Positions 56,301-64,000 of a DNA stretch of 64,000 nucleotides are shown here, piece by piece. A model generated the notes under the pieces. That model ran no database searches, was not told where the DNA came from, and saw nothing but the letters and a program-made list of their open reading frames with translations. Source of the stretch: Acanthochromis polyacanthus (Eukaryota > Chordata > Actinopteri > Pomacentridae); contig NC_067115.1 in assembly GCF_021347895.1 (NCBI RefSeq), positions 15,013,876 to 15,077,875 on the forward strand. Reading direction: 5' to 3'. The position numbers and the translations under genes are program-made. Within the stretch, counting starts at the first letter, position 1. Each line of letters begins with the position of its first letter.

Positions 56301-59300
56301 GTTCTGGTGGACCAAAGCCTCCTGCTGAATTGGGGGAGCTTGAATAGTTTATGTCCAGAGTGGAAGGGGTCAGCCACAATCTTTCTTGCCCAAAACTGAA
56401 AGAGAGCCACCAGCATCACCTCCTGTGCCCGTCTCTCACTGACCTTCAGCATGGTGTGCAGCATGTGGACCTTGCGAGCTTGATGTCGGGCCTGAGACAG
56501 AGCAAAGCCCTGTGGTGGTCTCACCCTGGAGACCCTCAGCACCACCCTCTCCACCCGGGGAAACTCCACCAGCACGTCCTGGTCTTCCGGACGCAGCCGA
56601 CGCACACACAGCGCGTAGTACGCCGTTTCACACAACACCTGTGGACGCACAGGGCAGATAAGATAAAGAAGCATATTAAGAAACAACACATTCAATACTA
56701 CTCTGTTCTAATCTGTAGAACTGCTCTTAGACATAGTAACAGTGCTACGTTTGTGTTAAATTAAAGAGAGAAAAGAGCAGTGTTACTGCAGTTAAAGAGC
56801 TAGAAGTGAAATGCAATGTTAGAGGAATTGTGTTGCACTCGAAGCGCTGTGATAAGAAACTTGTGTCAGAATGAGCTACAAAAGGAAAAAAAACTGTTAC
56901 AGGGCAGGAAAGCAATGTAGCTGTTAGGTTTGGAAAATGTTCAACTGTGTGAATCAGACTGATCAACTACAGGAAATCAGAAGGCCTTAATTGAGATTAC
57001 AAAGGATTAAAATGACACGGTCAGACAGGAAATCACTCAAACGCAATATTTGATGTGTACATGAAACGTGCATGATTTTGATATACTCTCTAAATCTGCT
57101 CTTTCTTTTGGACTTTTTGGGACACTGGAACAGTTTACCTTTTCATGTGAGAACTGCTCAGACTTGTTACATAGAAAATGTTATTTAAATTTGTCTTGTC
57201 ATTGTGGTTTATTATTTTAACAGTACAGCACTTAAATGTGCTTTAGAAATTAAACCAACTTTGACTTAACTGGAAGCAACACAATTTTATCAGCTTATCA
57301 AGATGTCACAGCAATTATCTTAGTGTTGATAGTTTACACAGCCCAGCAGATATGATGAAGCCTTAGCATTCATTTGGAGGTTTTATTATGTTGCTAAAAT
57401 CCAATTTTTCATTACATTTTTTTTGCTGTGTTTTAGGGTCAATAACTCCAGAGGGATATATCTGGCTCTTCAGCTGCTAAATGCTTGAAATATTCACCAA
57501 CTAGAGTTGCTTGACAAACTGAGTGCTGCAGCTGAAAACTGACGTGAGCCATTAAAGTTGCAAGGGACCAGTCGAAATCAGTGACAGCTTTTGGTGGGTT
57601 GGTCACAACAGGCGACACCTTTCAAATTCCATCTACTGTTCATATAAAAATATTAAATTGTGCAGCTATAACCCTGCATTGTGGCACTTGTCTCCTTGTT
57701 CTGGCAGTGAGAGTAATTACAGAAACACTGTACATAGATGTTCATAATGTCCATCCATCCATTTTCTTCCGCTTATCCGGGGCCGGGTCGCAGAGGCAGC
57801 AGGCGAAGCAGGTCGTTCCAGACGTCCTTGCTCATAACATATGCCTCACTTTCTTTTTTAGAGTCTCTGAATGTCGATTTTGCTTTTCATCTGGAGCATC
57901 AAAAATGTTTCTCGGCCTCCAGCGCGGGCATGTTGCCAGAGAAATCAGACCTACAACTATGGAATATGGCAAAATATAGCAAGATTATCTGGAACTAAAG
58001 ACTTGGTCCGCGTTGTGTGAACTCATTTAATCCTAGTGTCGTCATGTGGGTCAAACTGACCCGTTTTAAAGTTTGATAATGTGGAAAAAGTATATACTTT
58101 CACAGTGAAACATCTGCTGACCACATTTTCAGGAAACTTTTGAACATTTTTTGATGGAACATAAGAAATGTCAAAAATGTTTAAGAACTTTCAAAAAAAA
58201 AAAAAATCAACCAAAATCCAGCAAATTTTCCTGGTTGATATTTTTGTGAATGTTCTTAAAGAAAATATTAGAAGTTATACTGATATATATGTAATGACTA
58301 GATATTTTTAGAATGTTTTTGGAAGAATTTCACTCTTTTGAAAATATTTACAAGAACTTTCAGGCCAAAAGTGGTGGAATTTTTTTTAAAATAAAACTTT
58401 CAAGGAATATTAGAATACTCTTCCTGGAGGTTTTGCATATTTTCAGAAATTGTGGGCAATTTTTTGCTGACTTCTAGGATTTTTTTCAGACAAGGAAACA
58501 ATTTTTTTTGGTGTCCGTAAATGAGGACAATAAGAACTTGAACGCAACAGATGCTCATTTCAAAAACAAAACATGCAGTGCCGTGGGAGTTTAAAGAGGA
58601 TTATTTGTGCTCACCTTGATCGGCTCCAACAGCAGGCAGGAGCACAGGAAACTGGCAAAGCAGGAGATTAACCACATCATGGCCACACTCTGATTGAAGC
58701 CGTGTCCCGCCCAGATTGAAACGCTGTTGGCCAAAGCGATTCCTGCCCAGCTGCCCCACAGAGCAGCTCGACCGCACCAGGGAGGGAAACGTCTGGGCCG
58801 ACACACATCCGTCACGACTGAGGAGAGGAACCGAAGGCGAGAGATGACACAAAGAAAAAATAATCTGATCTAAAGACCGCGCCTTTACAGAGAACATCAA
58901 TATTTAATTTAGAGCATCAGCCAACAACTTTGCATTTTATTCATCCTTTGGGACAAATATGCCTTTGAAGTACATTTTACAGTTAGAAAAAAAAGGAAAT
59001 AATTCTTGGAGACTTCAAGTATTTATTCATATGGACTTCAAAATCTTTTCAATTAATAAAAAAATTACCAGTAAATAAATCAAGTTTCCCCAAAGAGGAA
59101 TAAATAATTTAGTAAGAACTTTGGAGCCGGTTTAAATGTGCAGTTTTTAATTTACTTTTTCTCTGACAACAAAGAATTTGTTTTGCTGCAAAATGAAAAT
59201 ATAATTAATTTACTCTGGTTTCACTTCAAAGCCAAACTATAGAGTCTTTTGCGCACAGCCATCAGTATTTGTCCGACTTATTACTCCTTTTTCTTTTTAG

Positions 59301-62300
59301 GAATAATCACCAAACTTTGCTCTTTACCTAATGAGAGTTAGATTTATGCGTCACTAATCCAACCAAAGCATAAAGCAAGGGCAGAGCGAAAGTAACTTAT
59401 CTATGAGAAAAAATAACATCTGGATTTAGTTTAGAGTCCAAGTTTTATAATTATATTGCTGTTGTGATGGTTAGAAGATTTACTGTAACTGGCAGCAGAA
59501 AGATTTGTTTTTACATGAATCTAGTTGACAATAAATAACATGAACCTTGCAGATGTTTGATAAAACATTCTGATCTGAAGACAACAGACTTTTCCTCCTT
59601 CGCTACCCTGTCTGCTGAGATGACAACCAAGGAACAAAATCCACCAAATTTATTAAGAAACAAAACTCTTCATAAAATTTCTTATGGCCTAAAAATGGGA
59701 CACGAGTTTCTCAACCCTCCAAACCCCAAACCTGCTTGTTGGTTTGATTGGCAAGTTATTTTATGTTATCTTTTTTAAAGACCAAAAGTACACCATTTAA
59801 TCAATTAAGAACAAACAGGAAGAACCGCTGGATTTTCATCTGTCTGACAGTCATGGTGATGAACTAATCATGTTGCTCTTCAGCTTTCATTGGCAAAATT
59901 AGCTAGTCCTGGTATTTCATCAAAATCACATAATTATACACGTCTCATTTAAAAATTAGTAAAAGATACATTGTTAGTCTTTGCTAGATTTTGGAAAAAA
60001 AAGGAAAAATTTTAAAATTAGCAACACAACTGAAATAGCCATCACATGACAAAAATTAGACTTTCTGGTTGAATTGAGCTGAAGGCAGGCTGTGTGAATA
60101 ATAATCAGAGAAATGTAACTTTTTACATTAAATGTATTTTTTATTATTCGTAGCATTAGAAGTCTGTAAATTCTGCAGAAAAGACATTTACCACTTGCCT
60201 TGCTTGTGTTGTTTCCACAGAGGTGCAGGACTTTATATTGTGGTGGAAAATGGCCCCGCAGTGAGTAAAAAATTGACAGGAGCAATAAAACACCCAGAAA
60301 CTGCTTGGGGTTCAGAGAGTTAATTGGTGGAGAGTAGAGAAACAAAAACGCACACGTCTAGACTTGTTGTTGGAGTGATTTTACAAAATGCCACTGGCCA
60401 TTAGGACCAAAACAAAATCTGAAGCACTACACTTACTTGCATGTGTTGATGTTATATTTTTTCATTAGGGATGCAAAAAAAAGAAAAACAAGAATAAAAC
60501 TGTCTAATTTAGCTTTAAATCACTCATTTAATGTTTCGTTGCACACACTTGGGATGTTGAATGTTTTCGCTGAACTTGTCCATTAATCAGTAACAAAATT
60601 TTAGGTACTGCTCAAGCTTTTGTTGTTCTTATTTACTGAGTTGGCAGTTATTTAACGATCCCTATTTATTGTTTTGAAATATTGCTGACATTTTAAAGGA
60701 CTGGCGGGATTAAATATTGCTGAAAAAAATGTGATGACTTTTAAGGGGAATTTTTTATTTTTTTTTAAGTACAAATTTAGGGTAGATCCTTCTCTGCTCG
60801 CTGGTCCTGTGATCACAGTGAGGGAAGATGTTCTTTCAGACTTTCATTTAAAGTGGGATTTATAGAAGTTTAACAAACAAAATGTACAAATACAAAGTAC
60901 AAGAAAACTGTATGCCTTGAGTGCAGTGATCAGTTTTGATGGACAAATTCAAACTGCAACCAGGCAAACACACCTGTATTGGAGGTGAAAGCGGTTTTCG
61001 GTGGATCCCTCCTCACAGACTCCAGAGGAAGAGGCTCGTTCAGTTTCTGAAGGAGAATCACTTCAGTCTTATCTAGAAAAAGGCTCGATCTGAGAAACAA
61101 GCAACGAACATAAAAATCAGACCCAAGTGAATCCACAGAAGTGATTCTGATGAATTGTTTGACTGTGAAAAGTCAGCAGAGATTAAAACTTACAGGTCAG
61201 CCATCTCACTTTCATCCGCCTGAGGAAAGAAGTTCTGTCCATCTGTCAGTATGTGCTTGATGAGGTCTTCATCTGAGTGGAAAACAAGCTGATGTCAGTT
61301 TTTGGTGTCAGACAACATGAGCTGTGCATTACTGTCATACTGTAATGTATTGTCAGGTACATTTATATTGTTTTAACTGTATTCTTGTGTGAGTTTTGAA
61401 TGGTTTACCAAATTCAAGACTTTCTAAAACCTTCATTACGCCACATAAATTAAAATTGATAACCTGAACTGTAATTTATGTTCATGCTGGCCAAACTATG
61501 CTATGTGATTATATATTCTTACTATGGAGGGAAGTGAAAACATAAAAGGCTTTTGGAGAATCCACTGTAGACCTTGTCTATAAAAGCTATGTGGAAAACT
61601 TATTAACTTGGTTGTCTTTTGCTCCTGTCATTTTTTTCCACTGTGGGATCATTTTTAAGTGAAGTTAATTTAATCGCCACATATATAAAGTCCTGCATCT
61701 CTATGGAAACGGCACAATCATGACCAGAAGTCAAGAGAACTCAAACATGTTTTCTGTGCACTATGACACAGTTACAATGCCACACATTCTACATTTTTGA
61801 TCACATTATCCTGGAATTAATGCCCATAGTTGTCCACACTTTCATACTTATACATTTATTTTTTCCATATTGGTTATGTATTTGCTCTGAGTTAACAAAG
61901 CATGCAGTCAAGCCAAAATGCTGATCAATTTTTCTAACAGCTATCCATTACAGCTCATTTGCCAACAGCCTCATGATTGCGACAAAGAGCGCAAAATTTT
62001 ATTTTATTTTTTTTACAGCATCTGATTACAACATATAGTTAATTTTCAGGGATTATTCAAAGGAGATGTGGTGGTAAAATATTGCAGTTTTAAGCTTCAA
62101 TATTGTTACGTCACCTGACAGAACAGCACATCACATAAGTAGTTGAGAAATCGCAGAATTTATGAAAAACCTACATTTGTTTCAGCTTTTACAGTGTTTG
62201 GCTCTGATAAATGCCACAATTTTTGATGATTTTTTCTTTAAAGATGACGTGTCTTTTAAACCCGGTTTTGGGGTTCATCCCTGCAGATATCGTACTAATC

Positions 62301-63469
62301 TTCTCAGCTATTTGATTGGTGTAATGGTGTCTGATTTAACATTAACAGACTTTCTCCTCTGGTTACCTGATGAGGTGAAATGTTTGTTGCGCTGGTCAGC
62401 TCCCTCTTCGTCGTCAGGGTTAAAGCTCATGTCCACACCCAGGTGTCGGCTGCCCTGACCCCTCTTCAGCCGAGGCATCCCTGCTCCGTGTCCTGCACCT
62501 CCCACCACAGAAACGTCACTCAGCAGCTCTGGCCAATCCCTGTCCTCCGTCTCCTCGTCCGCCATGCCCCAACTCTCCTCGCTGAAAGAGGGAGATGACA
62601 AATTATGCACTCTGAAAGCCTAGAGTTTCCCCTGTCCCTTTAAAGCTAACATGCTTCAAACAGAGGAACGGTGATTGTGCAATTAGAGCTGTTTGGTGAC
62701 AAGAGAGGGCAATATGAAAACAATTTTCATCTTCCAAGCCTCTTTGAGAGCTTAGTACTCTTAGAAGCTTTCATTCGTCTTTTGTCTCTTATACAAATCT
62801 TTTCAAATTAAAGTGTTTTAGATGGCACTGAGGCAAATAGTTCAAAATATAGTCACTATATAGTTCAAAATATAGTCACTATATAACGTATAAACGAAAA
62901 CAGGCAGTGAACACCTATATGTATGCTGCCTGATAGTTGCATTTGTATTATCTGAAGGAAATGCCATGGCAACAGAGCAGCTCACCTTTTGGTTGATGGA
63001 GTCGGCAAATCCACGTTGGTTTCCTCGGAGTTGGTCTGGGAAACAGAGATTTAGAGGTGGATTGAAGTATGGACACTAATGAGCTCACAAAGGAAAAGCA
63101 AAACAATTGTCTCAGCCTGACTTAAACCTCTGTGTCTCCTTCAGAGAACCTACCTCGCCATTAAAGAAGAGGAAGGAACTTCCTGCCATGGAGTTGTCCA
63201 GGAAGTCATCGATCTCCACTGACTCCTGGTCCACTTGTGGTGGCACCTGCTCCACGGTCACACACTGATATTCACAGAGAAAATATTCAGCTTCGTGTCT
63301 AGCTTATGGGAGGTGCTAAATCATCGATCAGGTTGGCGTTACCTTGCTGCGGCTCATTCTGAAGAGCGTGAAGACGAGCAGGTAGAAAGGGTAGACGATG
63401 AGACAAGTCACAACGCCTGCTGCCACCGTCTCTCCATTTAAGGAGGAGATCCTGGACACAGCCCTCAGA
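49373..63469 (-). CDS. pkd1: PKD1, polycystin-1, C-terminal 17 exons (5' part off window)
   Basis: Large multi-pass receptor-like protein that pairs with polycystin-2 in cilia and plasma membrane. Exons, 5' to 3' on the minus strand: 63469-63343, 63264-63154, 63035-62986, 62581-62367, 61272-61194, 61089-60974, 58817-58615, 56638-56444, 55504-55365, 55011-54881, 54637-54529, 54403-54278, 53222-53051, 52955-52665, 52022-51888, 51155-50829, 50356-49373. All phases agree, giving 1,169 residues from transmembrane segment 3 to the stop. Segments such as SLEEASSTLQQLQQLHWLD, HQLRFLREWAVFGRAL and ELYRPAVDLQDYEMVELFLR match human PC1. Which teleost paralogue (a or b) cannot be told here, but linkage to TSC2 supports PKD1 itself. 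If the exon plan follows human, these are exons 30-46. Confidence 0.96.
50829..53222 (-). CDS. pkd1: PKD1 exons for the polycystin channel-like core, segments TM7-TM11
   Basis: Exons 53222-53051, 52955-52665, 52022-51888 and 51155-50829. The first reads FVEFSLYNINTNLLAVFSFL and LLVITLWPITGLDLQLLLM; the second has three hydrophobic stretches with a TMAKQQW-type loop; the third is HQLRFLREWAVFG plus a Leu-rich helix; the fourth carries the final membrane helix (FAVLRLVLLWLVTSLLLRNY) and the DYEMVELFLRRLKMWMGLS helix. This matches the TRP-like part of PC1. Confidence 0.92.
54278..55504 (-). CDS. pkd1: PKD1 exons for TM6 and the extracellular polycystin (TOP) domain
   Basis: Exons 55504-55365, 55011-54881, 54637-54529 and 54403-54278. 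They begin with the TM6 helix NFLVYMFFLLVVLLLNYSDS, then the luminal/extracellular domain with LLGTLRLRQMH, GAFGAGNGSFTWGRSWVTSP and the YDSRGVIHQLNRSLEEAS segment. The domain sits between TM6 and TM7 and mediates subunit contacts with polycystin-2 in known structures. Confidence 0.9.
55281..55303. repeat. (AT)n microsatellite
   Basis: About 23 bases of alternating A and T in a PKD1 intron. Confidence 0.9.
56115..56185. repeat. Common fish interspersed repeat fragment
   Basis: ATCCATCCATTGTCTTTTCA and GGAGCTGGAGCCTATCCCAG: the standard 'CCATCCATTTTCT ... GGAGCCTATCCCAGC' fish repeat, in a PKD1 intron. Confidence 0.7.
56444..58817 (-). CDS. pkd1: PKD1 exons for TM4-TM5 and the following cytoplasmic loop
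   Basis: Exons 58817-58615 and 56638-56444. The first encodes CRPRRFPPWCGRAALWGSWA and two hydrophobic helices ending FLCSCLLLEPIK (human SFLGWEPLK). The second encodes VLCETAYYALCVRRLRPED and VSRVRPPQGFALSQARHQAR, ending VHMLHTMLK; its donor is GTCAGT. Confidence 0.92.
57750..57830. repeat. Common fish interspersed repeat fragment
   Basis: CCATCCATCCATTTTCTTCC followed by GCTTATCCGGGGCCGGGTCG: a very frequent fish repeat end. Confidence 0.75.
58025..58530 (-). repeat. Interspersed repeat, longer copy of the one at 3846-4160
   Basis: Starts near TTTAATCCTAGTGTCGTCAT with GTCAAACTGACCC and runs to about 58525. Its reverse complement matches 3846-4160. It is about 500 bases with no coding capacity, so probably a non-autonomous element. 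Confidence 0.65.
58818..60973 (-). other. pkd1: PKD1 intron, 2.2 kb
   Basis: AT-rich. A TTGGGGTTCAGAGAGTTAAT word at 60303-60322 echoes the end of the 660-775 repeat family. Nothing else supported. Confidence 0.55.
60974..63469 (-). CDS. pkd1: PKD1 exons for TM3 and the long TM3-TM4 cytoplasmic loop
   Basis: Six exons (63469-63343 to 61089-60974). The first has the TM3 helix VVTCLIVYPFYLLVFTLFRM followed by SRSK. The loop then carries VEIDDFLDNSMAGSSFLFF, DWPELLSDVSVVG (human WPDLLSDPSIVG), SSDEDLIKHILTDG (human DEDLIQQVLAEG) and KTEVILLQKLNEPLP. The loop is acidic and Ser-rich, as in human. Confidence 0.9.
61273..62366 (-). other. pkd1: PKD1 intron, 1.1 kb
   Basis: AT-rich. At 62190-62280 it holds a weak copy of the 660-775 repeat (CCCGGTTTTGGGGTTCATCC). 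Confidence 0.5.
62838..62883. repeat. Two perfect 23-base tandem copies
   Basis: TAGTTCAAAATATAGTCACT plus ATA occurs twice in a row in a PKD1 intron. Confidence 0.9.
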
Positions 63470-64000
63470 CTGCAGGACAAGATAGCATTTAGATGTAGAA
63501 ATAAATCACCAGACATCGCAAGGTTAAAATTCACACTCCTAATCCTCATCTGAAGTTTGCTGTAGTGTGGTGTCTTATTAGTATGCCACCAGTTACAGTG
63601 ATCTATTGACTATGGATTGATCGATACGGGTTGGGAAGACACATTTAATGCAATATTTTGACAGCGTGAAATAGCAGAGAAACAGGATTCATCATTAATA
63701 ACGGTGATTATAACTGAATTTAGAGTTGCACAGTAGATTGGTGGTTAGCACTGTCACCTTGCAGCTAGAAGATCCCTGGTTAGCATCCCAGCCTGCGTCT
63801 GGGATCTCTCTGTGTGGAGTTTGCATGCTCTCCCTGTGCATGCATGGGTTTTCACCGGCTTAGTCATTAAATCAGGACGCTTTCCTCTGTTTATGTGAGA
63901 TCCACTGAGATCGATCAGTCTGTCTCCTACAGTTCCGTCTGCTGTTCTTACAGATTTCCTTAATCTTTCATCGTTCTGTCATCTTTATTTCCCACTAAGG
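63470..64000 (-). other. pkd1: PKD1 intron running off the window
   Basis: No further exon recognised upstream of the acceptor at 63470-63472. It contains the interspersed repeat at 63715-63870. Confidence 0.55.
63715..63870 (+). repeat. Common fish interspersed repeat (tRNA-like start)
   Basis: GTGGTTAGCACTGTCACCTT, then GTGTGGAGTTTGCATGCTCT and GTGCATGCATGGGTTTTC: the widespread fish repeat of this layout, decayed at the B-box-like position (CCTGGTTAGCATCCCAGC). Confidence 0.75.

Larger units (their letters stand above)
56639..58614 (-). other. pkd1: PKD1 intron between TM4-5 exon and next exon
   Basis: About 2 kb. It holds the common repeat at 57750-57830 and the longer repeat at 58025-58530; the rest is AT-rich without recognisable genes. 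Confidence 0.6.

Noticed and set aside
1..64000. CRISPR arrays, operons, phage or bacterial defence systems
   Set aside because: The window is vertebrate with spliced genes; the only regular array is the minisatellite, which has no unique spacers.

Overview
This is a vertebrate nuclear genomic window, almost certainly from a ray-finned (teleost) fish. It carries the conserved gene block NTHL1 - TSC2 - PKD1: NTHL1 on the minus strand, TSC2 on the plus strand, and PKD1 on the minus strand, so TSC2 and PKD1 converge. The fish call rests on moderate introns crowded with Tc1/mariner-like elements, an RTE-type LINE, tRNA-derived SINEs, CA arrays and other repeats typical of teleosts. I cannot name the species.

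Layout. 1-3407 (minus): five full exons and most of a sixth of NTHL1 (endonuclease III-like DNA glycosylase); the Fe-S cluster end lies off the left edge. 3453-5280: spacer with an old interspersed repeat. About 5285-5505: probable TSC2 promoter and non-coding leader exon. 8910-38068 (plus): all 41 coding exons of TSC2 (tuberin) can be joined in frame to 1,887 codons plus stop, with the same number of coding exons as human TSC2. 38170-39950: spacer. 39960-47070: a 7 kb minisatellite of ~36-40 bp units with higher-order structure and seven same-orientation SINE copies. 47200-49372: probable PKD1 3' UTR. 49373-63469 (minus): the last 17 exons of PKD1 (polycystin-1), 1,169 residues from transmembrane segment 3 to the C-terminus. 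The rest of the gene lies off the right edge.

Function. NTHL1 removes oxidised pyrimidines. Tuberin is the GAP subunit of the TSC complex, which switches off Rheb and hence mTORC1. Polycystin-1 is a ciliary/plasma-membrane receptor-channel subunit. TSC2 and PKD1 are near neighbours in mammals; here they are pushed apart by the repeat array.

The least ordinary things seen are the minisatellite (higher-order duplication carrying a SINE along, and a hairpin core whose two arms vary together), a foldback element with an exact 14-bp target duplication, a stray 40-bp copy of TSC2 coding exon 27 at the junction of an intronic tandem duplication, an ~0.8 kb inverted-repeat element in a TSC2 intron, and a paired RFX-type X-box in a TSC2 intron. 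No new multi-gene system was found. Exon borders were read by eye from splice sites, reading phase and recalled similarity to the human proteins; no alignment was run.
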